Positions 1-8,396 of a stretch of 64,000 nt of DNA are shown here, one piece after another; position 1 is the stretch's first letter, and every line of letters begins with the position of its first letter. Under the pieces are notes generated by a model, which worked only from the letters and a program-made list of their open reading frames with translations, did no database searches and was not told the DNA's origin. The DNA is from Candidatus Peribacteria bacterium RIFCSPHIGHO2_02_FULL_49_16 (GTDB lineage: Bacteria > Patescibacteriota > Gracilibacteria > Peribacterales > Peribacteraceae), in NCBI GenBank assembly GCA_001788955.1, contig MFXT01000026.1, positions 65,760 to 129,759 of the forward strand, read 5' to 3'. The translations under genes and the position numbers were made by a program.

Positions 1-397
1 ACGTGAATGCCACAGGAAGACTTACAACAAAAAGTGTGATTCCCTGACTCAAGCTGATTACAACATCACCGTTAATCACTGCGCCATAATTAAAAATGAA
101 TAGCAGAGAGATCACCATGCCGTAGAGTCCTTGTGAACCCGGAAGCACCATGAGTGTAATGACCTTTCCGGCAAGTTCCGGCTTTTCTGTAAGCAAACCC
201 GCACCGGCCTGACCAGTCAGACTCACTCCTATGATCGAACCGATACAGGAAAGGAATGTCGCCGTGGCGACGCCGAGAAACGCAAAAGCAAGACCCCATT
301 GGATGCTACCGGCCATAGTCGTGCCCGCATTTTGTGCAAAAGCGGTAAGCGGAGCGAGCAGACCGAGAGTAAGAGCAAGAGATGTAGACGTTCTCAT
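1..397 (-). CDS. atpK: V/A-type ATP synthase subunit K (proteolipid), 3' part off the left edge
   Basis: Membrane rotor (c-ring) subunit of a V/A-type ATPase. The minus-strand ATG at 395-397 opens a frame running off the window edge (132 codons visible). It starts with a hydrophobic N-terminal segment, then a glycine-rich proteolipid hairpin (GSIIGVSLTGQAGAG) and the conserved LPGSQGLYG motif ending the first helical pair. The second hairpin, which should carry the ion-binding glutamate, lies outside the window. It follows subunit I by 39 nt in the same direction, matching the Thermus-type G-I-L(K)-E-C-F-A-B-D order, so the remaining V1 genes are expected to the left. Confidence 0.9.
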   Translation of the reverse strand, partial: MRTSTSLALTLGLLAPLTAFAQNAGTTMAGSIQWGLAFAFLGVATATFLSCIGSIIGVSLTGQAGAGLLTEKPELAGKVITLMVLPGSQGLYGMVISLLFIFNYGAVINGDVVISLSQGITLFVVSLPVAFT

Positions 398-436
398 AGA
401 AAAGAAAGGGAAAGAAGGTAGAAATGAAAAAATAAA

Positions 437-2359
437 CTAGTGTAACGTTCGACGAAATGGAGAAAAGGCGCGACCGCCCCCTTCAAAGAATTGTGAGAAA
501 AATTCAATGAACTGCAACCTGCCTGAATGAATAAAACTCCCCAAGGTATTGAGCGCAATACTCACCAGATGACCGCCGAGCAAAATGACAACAATAACCG
601 GAATCGCGATAAACAGCGGAAAGAGTTTCCCGAGTTCGATGGCCAATTGATTCACCGCAAGTGCCAGTGCGCCCGTGACAAGCCCGAGTGCAAGGATGCG
701 CAGGTAACTCAAGACATTACTCAACATGCTCACGGCAAAATTTAGGACGCCAAGCAGCCCTATAAACGGACGCAGATACCACACGGCTCCATATCCCTTC
801 CCCCACACAAGAAGCGCAATGGCGGCATACAACGTGTATTGTGCCACATCTGTGAGAGACTCGGGTGCAAATACGAAGAAAAGCACAGTCCCCAAAAGAA
901 CATGGCTCGTGAAATCCTGCCACAAAGCCGCGGCACGCTTGCCATGAATCCACTTATGGAGCCCTGCAAGAAAGATACCAAAAAAGAGGTGTGTGATCCC
1001 AAGAACGAGCGATAAATTCTGCAGGAATGTAATGCCGGACTCCACACCCAGATTCCAGATTTGTCCCCGAAAGAGCACCGTTCCATCTATTGTCTGTTTG
1101 GTGAACACAGAAGGAACCTGTTCGGGAAGAAGTCCGAACCATCCGCCAAAGAGAATGCCTATCAAAAACGTGACGATGCCACCAAGAAACAGCAACCACA
1201 AAAGAGGAATTTCTTCAGGTGATTTGCGTAGTTTCAAAAGAACGCCGCCAAAAAGAAGCGCGAGAACGAGGCCGTATCCCGCATCCGTCAGACAAAGTGC
1301 GAAGTATAGCGCAAAAAACGGTGCAAGCATCGCTGTCGGATCAAATTCAGACGATAAAGGAAGTCCGTACAAATTCGTCACACTCTGAAATGGCGTGATC
1401 CATCGGGGATTTTTAAGAAGCACCGGCGGCTCTTCATCCTTTACGATGGGCAGCCGCAAAATTGCCGTCGCAGGAGCACTGGCTTGGATTGTGCGTTCGA
1501 GAAATGCAACTCGCGAACGGGGAACCCAGCCCGTAAGGACGACCGATCCCCATCCTTCATCCAAAGAAGAACGCGCCCGATGACGCTCATCAATCCACCG
1601 CATATACATTTGAGCCAGAAGAAGGTTAGGAAGTTCCGAGGCCAATTGTCTGCGTTCTTCGTTATGTGTTTCTTTTTTACGCAAGAAAAGTTTTTCTTTC
1701 AGTATTGTCTCTTGTACAAGAGCACGCGGATTTCCCGGCAATTGTGGCAATTCCACAGAAGTCCACCCCCATTTCTTTGTGTGCTCTTCAAAAAGCGCGT
1801 GATCTGCTTTCCAAATAATAACATAAACATACGCAACACCGGCGTACTCGTGAACGATATGTATATCGCTCTGCGGACAGTGTGTATCGATGTCTTTTCT
1901 CCATGACAGAATGTGCTTCAGTGGAATCATTCCAAAGAGAAGAATTGTGGTTTCCGTCTCGCGAGGTTCATCGAGAGAATATGATAATGATTGCCAAAGC
2001 TGAAGAAGTGACCGCAAGTGATGCTGCTGCTGTATTTCCCTCTCCGCCTGCGCATCTTCTTCTCCAAGCACATGCAAACGATCAATGATACCACACACAT
2101 CCGTGTGAAATGCCGCATGCGTTACTTGTTCCACAGTGAAAGGTGGACGAAGAGCGTGAAGCGCATCCTGCGACGCGAATTTTTTGAGAAGAGTGATCGC
2201 AAAATCGAGTTCCGCCTTTCGAAAATTTACTTCAACAGACGGCTCCCCCACACCTTCGATAATCTCCATAACTCCCTCCTCATGCAGGATATCAATAAGT
2301 TGCTCTCTTTGAGAGATATGTGTGAGGATTGCCACTTTCTGCATCGCAAGGACAGCCAT
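437..2359 (-). CDS. atpI: V/A-type ATP synthase subunit I (a-subunit homologue)
   Basis: Stator subunit that forms the ion half-channels and holds the peripheral stalks of a V/A-ATPase. The 640 residues have the two-part plan of the family: a cytoplasmic N-terminal half (about 1-330) with helical hairpins, then a C-terminal half with about seven membrane segments. Near the end, SNVLSYLRILALGL holds the conserved arginine that faces the rotor proteolipid. The ATG at 2359 lies 3 nt after the stop of the stalk subunit, implying translational coupling; a second ATG six codons in (MQKVAIL) is an alternative start. Confidence 0.93.
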   Translation of the reverse strand: MAVLAMQKVAILTHISQREQLIDILHEEGVMEIIEGVGEPSVEVNFRKAELDFAITLLKKFASQDALHALRPPFTVEQVTHAAFHTDVCGIIDRLHVLGEEDAQAEREIQQQHHLRSLLQLWQSLSYSLDEPRETETTILLFGMIPLKHILSWRKDIDTHCPQSDIHIVHEYAGVAYVYVIIWKADHALFEEHTKKWGWTSVELPQLPGNPRALVQETILKEKLFLRKKETHNEERRQLASELPNLLLAQMYMRWIDERHRARSSLDEGWGSVVLTGWVPRSRVAFLERTIQASAPATAILRLPIVKDEEPPVLLKNPRWITPFQSVTNLYGLPLSSEFDPTAMLAPFFALYFALCLTDAGYGLVLALLFGGVLLKLRKSPEEIPLLWLLFLGGIVTFLIGILFGGWFGLLPEQVPSVFTKQTIDGTVLFRGQIWNLGVESGITFLQNLSLVLGITHLFFGIFLAGLHKWIHGKRAAALWQDFTSHVLLGTVLFFVFAPESLTDVAQYTLYAAIALLVWGKGYGAVWYLRPFIGLLGVLNFAVSMLSNVLSYLRILALGLVTGALALAVNQLAIELGKLFPLFIAIPVIVVILLGGHLVSIALNTLGSFIHSGRLQFIEFFSQFFEGGGRAFSPFRRTLH

Positions 2360-2362
2360 AGA

Positions 2363-2728
2363 TCACAATGATGAAAGAAAAGCAGGATCCTGTATGTGTG
2401 TCACAAGAGATGCCACCACTCCTTCTATCTTTCCTGCACAAGACTTTTCGAAATTCGCTGTCGTAGCGAATGCCTCCCGTACTCGTGCATCCAACTCCTG
2501 CTGCAATAGGTGTTTTTCCTCTGAAATACGCACGGAAAGCGCCTCCTCCTCTTCGGTAATTGCCGTCTGTTTTTTCTTCAAAAGAAGGCGTGTGTGTTCC
2601 TCCTCTTTCCGAAGAAACGCCTTTCTCTGCTCTTCGATACGTCCCTTCTGTTGCTCTTCGAGCATACGGACGGCAGAAATATCGGGATGCACAGTTCGGG
2701 AGATCTTTTTGGTTCCTGTACCGGACAT
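2363..2728 (-). CDS. V/A-type ATP synthase peripheral stalk subunit (G/H type)
   Basis: Short 121-aa protein that is almost entirely charged coiled coil (about residues 15-100, rich in Glu, Lys, Arg and Gln), as in the G/H subunit that pairs with subunit E in the peripheral stalk. Low sequence conservation makes the call rest mainly on length, coiled-coil character and position directly upstream of subunit I, exactly where Thermus-type operons place it. It is the first gene of the visible operon; grpE lies 52 nt further upstream in the same direction. Confidence 0.75.
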   Translation of the reverse strand: MSGTGTKKISRTVHPDISAVRMLEEQQKGRIEEQRKAFLRKEEEHTRLLLKKKQTAITEEEEALSVRISEEKHLLQQELDARVREAFATTANFEKSCAGKIEGVVASLVTHIQDPAFLSSL

Positions 2729-2780
2729 ACTGTAGATATGGGGAAAAACGCGCGGACTCTACTGACTTTAGTCAAAAAAA

Positions 2781-3278
2781 TCAAGACTCCATACGCCCAA
2801 CTTTCACTTTTGCCGGCCGAAGAACTCTTTCACCAAACAGATATCCTTCTTCGAGAATTTCGAGGACGATATTTTCCTCTCCCGGCCCCACAGCGAGAAC
2901 CTCACAACATGTCGGATCGAGCGGTTTTCCAAGAACATCAATCGTTTTTACATCAAGCGTGGACAGCCATTGCTCTTGTCCATGAATAGCACTACACACT
3001 CCCTTCACCCATTCGTTATCTGCCAAATCTTGTGGAAGATGCGCTTTTGCCCGCTGAAAAGAGTTCAAGACAGGAAGCATCTTTATGAGAGCATCCTGAA
3101 GCGCGTAGCGCCGATGTTCTTCTGCCTCCCGTTCCAGTCGCGCACGAATATTCTGCACATCCGCTTGGGCACGCGCCGCCAGATTTTTAAAACGTTCGAG
3201 TTCCGCACGTAGATGCGTAGACTCATGATCTTTTTGCTTGCCAACCGCCGCTTTCTTCGGTTGCTGTTTCCCGGACAT
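2781..3278 (-). CDS. grpE: GrpE nucleotide exchange factor
   Basis: Co-chaperone that releases ADP from DnaK. The 165 residues show the GrpE plan: a charged N-terminus, a long dimerising coiled coil (about 20-75), then the beta domain ending with the family signature GYLFGERVLRPAKVKVG. An ALQDALIKMLPVLNSFQRA stretch corresponds to the usual motif joining the coil to the four-helix bundle. No dnaK, dnaJ or hrcA lies beside it; it sits upstream of the ATPase operon. No CIRCE copy is visible in front of it, unlike clpC at 37 kb. Confidence 0.92.
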   Translation of the reverse strand: MSGKQQPKKAAVGKQKDHESTHLRAELERFKNLAARAQADVQNIRARLEREAEEHRRYALQDALIKMLPVLNSFQRAKAHLPQDLADNEWVKGVCSAIHGQEQWLSTLDVKTIDVLGKPLDPTCCEVLAVGPGEENIVLEILEEGYLFGERVLRPAKVKVGRMES

Positions 3279-3321
3279 AAAAAGAGTATAACAGGAAATG
3301 TGTTATCCGCGCACCCTGCGG

Positions 3322-3327
3322 TACACT
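3322..3327 (+). promoter_or_regulatory. -10 box of a probable leaderless transcript (antiporter gene)
   Basis: TACACT lies 7 nt upstream of the ATG at 3335, so transcription would begin at or next to the start codon. No Shine-Dalgarno sequence lies between. No convincing -35 box is seen. Confidence 0.5.
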
Positions 3328-3334
3328 GCTCTCT

Positions 3335-4321
3335 ATGCTTATCACAATCGGTGCCACTGTCGCCGGTCTTACCCTCATCATTAAAGGAGCCGACTGGCTT
3401 GTTCGTGGTGCGACAAATTTCGCACGTCATCTTCGCGTTTCCGAATTGACGATCGGTCTTACGGTTGTTGCCTTCGGAACATCCCTTCCCGAACTCGTGG
3501 TTAATGTCTTTAGCAGCATGAACGGTGCAAATGATCTTGCCATCGGAAATATTCTCGGAAGTAATATCAGCAATATTTTCCTTATCATCGCCATAGCCGC
3601 AATCATTGCCCCGTTGCATGTGCACACATCGACTGTATGGAAAGAGCTTCCACTTTCCCTGCTTGCGGCATGTGTCCTTCTTGTCATGGTAAATGATCAC
3701 ATCATCGATGACTTTTCTGTGGCACAATTGAGTCGGACGGACGGCATCACATTCCTCGGTTTCTTCCTCATTTTTCTTTGGTATACCTTTGGCATGCAAA
3801 AAGTGGAAGACGAGCATGAAAGTGAACAGCAAAATATCTTCATTTCTCTTGGCCTTATTCTTCTCGGCGTCATCATGCTTACCGGTGGTGGAAAGCTTAC
3901 CGTCTATGGTGCAATGCTCTTTACGAAAACTCTTGGCATCTCACAGGCATTTGTGGGACTCACTGTCCTTGCCATCGGAACATCGCTCCCCGAACTTGCC
4001 ACCTCCATTAATGCGGCAATGAAACAAAAAGCCGATATTGCTGTGGGAAACATCATCGGAAGCAACATCTTCAATATTTTCTGGATTCTCGGGATCTCTG
4101 CAACAATTAAACCACTGATATTTGAACCGGCTCTGAACATTGATCTCCTCACTATGATTCTCGCAACAATCGTTCTCTTTCTCACCGTTCACACCGGTCA
4201 TATTCACCGACGCCTCCTATTTTGGAAACAAAAAGAGGGACATGTCATCGATCGCAAAGAAGGTATCCTCATGCTCTTTTTGTACGCAGGATATCTGGCA
4301 TACGTAGGGTGGAGAGGATGA
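3335..4321 (+). CDS. Ca2+/Na+ (cation) antiporter, YrbG/CaCA family
   Basis: Inner-membrane cation/Ca2+ exchanger of 328 aa with about ten membrane segments. The two inverted alpha-repeats are clear: VVAFGTSLPEL followed by GNILGSNISNIF (about 45-90), and VLAIGTSLPEL followed by GNIIGSNIFNIF (about 205-250). These hold the ion-coordinating Glu/Asp/Asn residues of the family. An acidic loop (EDEHESEQQ) separates the halves. A -10 box sits 7 nt before the ATG, so the mRNA is probably leaderless. The gene converges on the His-rich lipoprotein gene. Confidence 0.93.
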   Translation: MLITIGATVAGLTLIIKGADWLVRGATNFARHLRVSELTIGLTVVAFGTSLPELVVNVFSSMNGANDLAIGNILGSNISNIFLIIAIAAIIAPLHVHTSTVWKELPLSLLAACVLLVMVNDHIIDDFSVAQLSRTDGITFLGFFLIFLWYTFGMQKVEDEHESEQQNIFISLGLILLGVIMLTGGGKLTVYGAMLFTKTLGISQAFVGLTVLAIGTSLPELATSINAAMKQKADIAVGNIIGSNIFNIFWILGISATIKPLIFEPALNIDLLTMILATIVLFLTVHTGHIHRRLLFWKQKEGHVIDRKEGILMLFLYAGYLAYVGWRG

Positions 4322-4329
4322 TCACCTTA

Positions 4330-4857
4330 TTATGGTGCCACGCATGGAACCGCGGGGTCTGCGATACAATTCTCCGCAGGCGGCTTTCCTTTCCACAGAC
4401 AGGTTTGTGAATAGCGACAGGCATCGTCGGTCATTTGTTCCAATTCATACAGTACCTGTGCACTCGCAGAGGACGTTGTAAGAAAAATTTGATCCATGTC
4501 TTCAAATACGTAATCCAGGTCAAATTCCATCTCTTCACCGTTCACGAACATGCGCCATTCCCGATCTCGCTGGAATGTGAAATCCAATGAATCAAAAAAA
4601 TCTCGCAGAATCAGGCCGGGTTTATGCTGGTGAATGATACGATCGATGTGATCATGAAGATGCAAATACGGATGGAGATGATCATGATCATCCTCTAAGC
4701 CGGACATATGTTCTTTTCCTGAAAAATCCACCTTCTCCCCATCCACCCACACCGCAAAATCCGCATGCGTGTGATTTGGATCCGGATTCTCTGTATACTG
4801 CCTCTCGCAGGCAAAAAATAGAATAGATAGACAAAAGAGGAGAGAAAAGCGTTTCAT
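4330..4857 (-). CDS. Histidine-rich putative lipoprotein
   Basis: Exported protein of unknown function, 175 aa from the ATG at 4857 (MKRFSLLFC). The N-terminus is a lipoprotein signal peptide with a lipobox-like FFAC near residue 20. The mature part begins with NHTHADFAVWVDGE and then a His/Asp-rich stretch (DDHDHLHPYLHLHDH), suggesting metal binding, followed by an acidic domain and a Cys-containing tail. The start was chosen over ATGs further upstream because a good promoter (4868-4896) ends 10 nt before it, and the longer forms would begin inside that promoter. Confidence 0.7.
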   Translation of the reverse strand: MKRFSLLFCLSILFFACERQYTENPDPNHTHADFAVWVDGEKVDFSGKEHMSGLEDDHDHLHPYLHLHDHIDRIIHQHKPGLILRDFFDSLDFTFQRDREWRMFVNGEEMEFDLDYVFEDMDQIFLTTSSASAQVLYELEQMTDDACRYSQTCLWKGKPPAENCIADPAVPCVAP

Positions 4858-4867
4858 AAGAGAATTC

Positions 4868-4896
4868 ATCATCTTAAAAAACTTTCCGTAAGTCAA
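4868..4896 (-). promoter_or_regulatory. Sigma70-type promoter of the His-rich lipoprotein gene
   Basis: On the minus strand TTGACT (4896-4891), a 17-nt spacer and GATGAT (4873-4868) are followed after 10 nt by the ATG at 4857. The leader would be only a few nucleotides. Confidence 0.5.
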
Positions 4897-4922
4897 CATC
4901 ATAGTCCATAATTTCTATCACT

Positions 4923-4999
4923 GCCACGGTAGCTCAGTTGGTTAGAGCGCGGGACTCATAAGCCCGAGGTCGGAGGTTCGATCCCTCCCCGTGGCACCA
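4923..4999 (+). tRNA. tRNA-Met/Ile2-type (anticodon CAT)
   Basis: Complete cloverleaf: acceptor GCCACGG pairs with CCGTGGC, D-arm GCTC/GAGC, anticodon CAT at 4957-4959, T-loop TTCGATC, discriminator A and encoded CCA. The anticodon stem lacks the G-C triplet arrangement of initiator tRNA, so this is an elongator Met tRNA or the Ile2 tRNA whose C34 becomes lysidine. An A-G mismatch seems to close the anticodon stem. Confidence 0.95.
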
Positions 5000-5032
5000 C
5001 GTAAAATATACTTGCCAATCTTGGAACTACTT

Positions 5033-5359
5033 CTACCCGAACGTCAGCACCTTGTCCGATTCCTCAACGAGACGCAGGAGGTCGGTCATGGTTGAGACTG
5101 GGCAAGCCGCGCTTTCGGGCTGTGATCGGTTCTTGAGACAGCTTCCGCAGGCAAGGAGCTGACCTCCGAGAGCGGTGAACTCTTCGACCTTCTTGGAAAC
5201 GCCAAAGCGTTCCGTGTCGGGGATGCGCTCGAGTTCCACTCCCTCGCTCAAAAGAAAGATACGCACGTCGTGCTTTGCTTTCCGCGCCGTGATCGCGAGC
5301 CGCAGCGCGTTCCAGACGCGCTCGGGTTCGTTCGATTGCAGGATGATGCCCAGCTTCAT
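5033..5359 (-). CDS. DsrE-family protein
   Basis: Small cytoplasmic protein of 108 aa with a DsrE-like fold, the family of sulfur-carrier subunits (DsrE, TusD). It opens with KLGIILQSNEPERVWNALRL, typical of the first beta-alpha unit, and has FLLSEGVELE after strand 2. A conserved-position cysteine pair occurs in LLACGSCLK near residue 72. It may carry sulfur or bind metal. It forms a GC-rich cluster with the next two genes; base composition is clearly above that of neighbours, suggesting joint acquisition. Confidence 0.8.
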   Translation of the reverse strand: MKLGIILQSNEPERVWNALRLAITARKAKHDVRIFLLSEGVELERIPDTERFGVSKKVEEFTALGGQLLACGSCLKNRSQPESAACPVSTMTDLLRLVEESDKVLTFG

Positions 5360-5365
5360 GAAGTG

Positions 5366-6067
5366 TCAGGAGAGATCCTTTTTGCGCTCATCAAACTCTT
5401 TCTTGTCGATTTCTCCTTTGGCGTATCGCTCCTTCAGGATGTCGAGCGCGGAGTTTCCTCCCGCCGTACCGGAGCTGCGCGAGAGCCATTTCACGAGCGC
5501 GACGATCCCGGCGATGATGAGTACCCACCAGAGGATCATGAAGATCATGCCGAAGGGCGCGAAGCCACTGAACCCGTATCCCATCATGGACGACATCGTA
5601 TCAGGAGTAGCGCCGTTTGACCAGCTTCCCATCATCGGAGAGTTGTTGTTCCAGCCTCCCCCCATCTTGCCGCCACCCATCATCCCCATCATGGGCATCA
5701 TCATCCCCGCGTTCCCCATAGGGAGCGTTCCGTCTCCTCCGCACCCGCTCATTCGCTTGCCCATGACAACGTGCATCTGTTCTTCGCCTTCCTCGCCCAT
5801 CATCCGTGTCATCATGGCGTTCATCGCCTCGTGCGCGTCGCCCGTCATCTCCCCCATGAAGTATTCACCGAGAGCGGCGAACTGCTCATCGGTAAGATCC
5901 TTGCACTCCACTTCTTCCCGCCCCATCTTCTGCCAGACTTCTTTCCCCTCCGCTTCCTCCTGCGCGGTATGATCGCCGGAGGGTGCCATCATCGCTTCCT
6001 GTGCGGAGGCGATGGGCGAGAGGAGGAGTGTGCCGGTGATGAGAGCGACGGAGAGGCGGTGGAGCAT
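5366..6067 (-). CDS. Exported Met-rich protein with C-terminal SHOCT domain
   Basis: Secreted or membrane-anchored protein of 233 aa. From the chosen ATG at 6067 (MLHRLSVALITG) there is a signal peptide ending near SPIASAQEA. The middle is very rich in Met, Gly, His and Asn (runs such as GMMMPMMGMMGGG), a composition common in copper-handling proteins. One membrane helix (about 175-200) precedes a C-terminal SHOCT motif (LDILKERYAKGEIDKKEFDERK). A start 12 codons earlier also exists but would spoil the signal peptide. Stop is 7 nt from the DsrE-like gene. Confidence 0.75.
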   Translation of the reverse strand: MLHRLSVALITGTLLLSPIASAQEAMMAPSGDHTAQEEAEGKEVWQKMGREEVECKDLTDEQFAALGEYFMGEMTGDAHEAMNAMMTRMMGEEGEEQMHVVMGKRMSGCGGDGTLPMGNAGMMMPMMGMMGGGKMGGGWNNNSPMMGSWSNGATPDTMSSMMGYGFSGFAPFGMIFMILWWVLIIAGIVALVKWLSRSSGTAGGNSALDILKERYAKGEIDKKEFDERKKDLS

Positions 6068-6101
6068 GGTGTGAGGAAGGAATGTCCCGTAGTATACACG
6101 C

Positions 6102-6485
6102 ATGGACTTCGATTACACAGTCATCACAGGCAAAGACTTCGCTTCCGCGTTCGTAAGCGTGCAGGAGGAGATCTCGAAGGCGGGGATGCGCGTCCTTCAC
6201 GTTCATGACGTGCAGGCGACACTCGCGGAGAAAGGTATCAACCGTGATTCGTACAAGATCGTGGAGTTCTGTAACGCAAAGTACGCGAGCGAGTTTCTCC
6301 GAACCGATCCCAAGATCGGTCTTTGTATGCCGTGCAAGATCAACGTGTATGTCCATGAGGGGAAAGTCTGGATCGTTGGGATGCGCCCCATTGTCCTCCC
6401 GCAGTTCTTCCCGCATGTCGATCTGGGAAATATGCCGCAGGAAGTTGATGCCATCGTGCGGTCGATCATCGACAAGGCGAAGTGA
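6102..6485 (+). CDS. DUF302 domain protein
   Basis: 127-aa soluble protein whose body matches the DUF302 family: FDYTVITGKDFASAFVSVQEEISKAGMRVL at the start, YKIVEFCNAKYASEFLRTDPKIG with a cysteine in the middle, and LCMPCKINVYVHEGKVWIVGMRP. The function of DUF302 is unknown; it is often found beside metal- or sulfur-stress genes, which fits the neighbours here. It is divergent from the Met-rich gene with only 34 nt between starts. A TAGTAT/TATACA overlap just before the ATG may serve as -10 box for a leaderless message. Confidence 0.82.
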   Translation: MDFDYTVITGKDFASAFVSVQEEISKAGMRVLHVHDVQATLAEKGINRDSYKIVEFCNAKYASEFLRTDPKIGLCMPCKINVYVHEGKVWIVGMRPIVLPQFFPHVDLGNMPQEVDAIVRSIIDKAK

Positions 6486-6649
6486 GTGCCGAATCCCTAT
6501 GCGCCTTTGGTCATGTGCGGCTCTAACAGTGGTTTTACCAAAGAAGTGCGAATGTGTGGGTTGATCCTGATAGATCCTATGTCCAGTTCGACCACCAAAA
6601 GATATGATCTCTGATGACCCATCCCACCATTCGACTCGACAAGCAATCC

Positions 6650-8350
6650 TTACTTCTCTTTAGAGAAAAACCCGTGCTCACCCGTCTTCATATCCATAAC
6701 GAAATTCTCCTGTGGGAACAGAAAATAGATAAAATCATTGGGAATATGATACTGATCTTCAATTTCCTGCGGCTGCCAGTCAAAAACTTGATAGATGCCA
6801 AGGACATCGATGCCACCCACGTAAATGGTATGAATCTTCGTTTCCTCTGGAAGCGTCTTTCGATACTCCGTCTCCCGATACGTATCGATAATATATTTTG
6901 GCTGAAAGTTATCCCACAAAATGAGCAACAAACGCGATCTCTCTTCAGGAGTAAACATATGAAATGCCGCATATCCGGGGCTGCTGATGGGATAATAAGG
7001 AATAAGATCCGTATCATCATGCTCTAAAATGTATTCGAGAGCTTCTCTGTACGCGAGTCCCCAATAATCCAGTTCGAATTTTCCTTCCACAAAGCGGTTT
7101 GGAATCGAGAAATAGATATATTCCAGTGGATGATTACGGATCATGAAGATGCCAGTCATGAAAAAACTTATGATGAAAAGACTGGAAACCGTAAGCGGCA
7201 AGCCGTAAGCGGCAAGCCCATTGCTTCCTGCTTTCAGTTTTTGCATAAGCCAGCGCACGCCAATAACACCAATGAGTAAAAAGGCGGGATAAATAAAGAA
7301 GAGATGGCGCCACGTATCAAAGATGCCGGCGCGAAGAATAATGACGGCGGCAATAGGACCAAAAAACCAGACAAGAAAAAGAAATTCTTCCTGTTTTTTG
7401 AGAATGAGCGTTGAAAGAGAACGTGCATAACGCATGAAAAAAGACGCACACCCAAGAAGAAAACACGCCGTATAAAGCAGTGGCGTCGAAATGAAGATCC
7501 AGACCGGAATCCAGTGCCACGGGTTGTAACCCAATTTCTCTCCCATATAGAAACCTCCCGGTCCTTTTGTGCTCATATAGCGGAACGCTTCGAGAAAATG
7601 TACAAAAGGATGCGTCCAGAGAAGAGGCCATAAACAAATCGTGAGAACAAACCACAGAACGCAATAAAAAAAGGACCATCGAAACGCATGGAGAAGACGC
7701 ACACTTCTTCCTCCGGATTTCCCAACCCATGCCTGCAGAAAAAGAAACAAGACTGTCAGAACAGGGAGAAGAACGCCGGTCATGCGCAAACTCACAAGGA
7801 GCGCGCATGCAAGCGCGTGCGCAAACACGGTCAAAAGACGCCTGCGTTCGGAAAAACACAAGAGCGTATACATCGATAGAATAAAAAGTGACATCGTCGG
7901 AATATCACGCGAGTTGAAGAACGCATGACCAAAGAGCCGCGGGCTCAAAACAAGCATCACTGCGGGAAGAAGGCCCCAGAACCAACTCTTGAAATGTTTT
8001 CTTCCCAAAAGATAGAGAAAAAACACACCGAGATAAAACACCAAAAAACTTACAAAATGCCGCATGAAAAATACCTGCTGTGCATTCTTCACCGAAAGAA
8101 CCTTTTCGAGTGTGTAAAGAAACAATTCAAAAACCGTACCGTGATACCGTCGCCCGGGATCCGTCGTCCATTCCTTCCCATAAAATACCGTCTCGTATGC
8201 TTCCATTCCCATCACATACTGCGTCTTTTCATCCCAAGAAATTCCATAATTATCGTGCACCAAAACACCGATCACCAATACCACGAGAAAAAACACTCCC
8301 ACAACCATGGTTCCGTATTTTTCAGAGAACATACGCAGCGCTTGATACAT
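6650..8350 (-). CDS. Membrane glycosyltransferase, GT39/ArnT/PMT-like
   Basis: Large integral membrane protein (566 aa) of the lipid-linked-sugar glycosyltransferase superfamily (GT-C fold). It has about ten to twelve membrane helices and, after the first, the loop NYGISWDEKTQYV containing the acidic D-E pair typical of the family's catalytic loop. The C-terminal soluble part (about 440-566) is unassigned. It likely moves a sugar from a polyprenyl carrier onto a protein or lipid on the outer face. A 14-bp tandem duplication (7189-7216) lies within the coding region. The start follows a TACAAT box by 8 nt. Confidence 0.8.
   Translation of the reverse strand: MYQALRMFSEKYGTMVVGVFFLVVLVIGVLVHDNYGISWDEKTQYVMGMEAYETVFYGKEWTTDPGRRYHGTVFELFLYTLEKVLSVKNAQQVFFMRHFVSFLVFYLGVFFLYLLGRKHFKSWFWGLLPAVMLVLSPRLFGHAFFNSRDIPTMSLFILSMYTLLCFSERRRLLTVFAHALACALLVSLRMTGVLLPVLTVLFLFLQAWVGKSGGRSVRLLHAFRWSFFYCVLWFVLTICLWPLLWTHPFVHFLEAFRYMSTKGPGGFYMGEKLGYNPWHWIPVWIFISTPLLYTACFLLGCASFFMRYARSLSTLILKKQEEFLFLVWFFGPIAAVIILRAGIFDTWRHLFFIYPAFLLIGVIGVRWLMQKLKAGSNGLAAYGLPLTVSSLFIISFFMTGIFMIRNHPLEYIYFSIPNRFVEGKFELDYWGLAYREALEYILEHDDTDLIPYYPISSPGYAAFHMFTPEERSRLLLILWDNFQPKYIIDTYRETEYRKTLPEETKIHTIYVGGIDVLGIYQVFDWQPQEIEDQYHIPNDFIYFLFPQENFVMDMKTGEHGFFSKEK
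7189..7216 (-). repeat. 14-bp tandem duplication inside the GT39-like gene
   Basis: CCGTAAGCGGCAAG occurs twice head to tail on the plus strand. It contributes GLPL-type residues to a poorly conserved stretch of the protein and belongs to the word-like microrepeats described in the findings. Confidence 0.7.
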
Positions 8351-8358
8351 CGCACTTC

Positions 8359-8364
8359 ATTGTA
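8359..8364 (-). promoter_or_regulatory. -10 box of a probable leaderless transcript (GT39-like gene)
   Basis: Minus-strand TACAAT, 8 nt before the ATG at 8350; no Shine-Dalgarno motif in between. Confidence 0.45.
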
Positions 8365-8396
8365 CGCGAGGAACTTTTCCATGCTACTCTTCTTGT

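Noticed and set aside
2729-2780. Promoter TTGACT between grpE and the ATPase operon
   Set aside because: A TTGACT is present on the minus strand, but no acceptable -10 box lies 16-18 nt downstream.
6486-6649. Hidden small gene or RNA between DUF302 and the GT39-like gene
   Set aside because: No frame with a start signal, no stable hairpin with T-run and no conserved RNA motif could be seen in these 164 nt.
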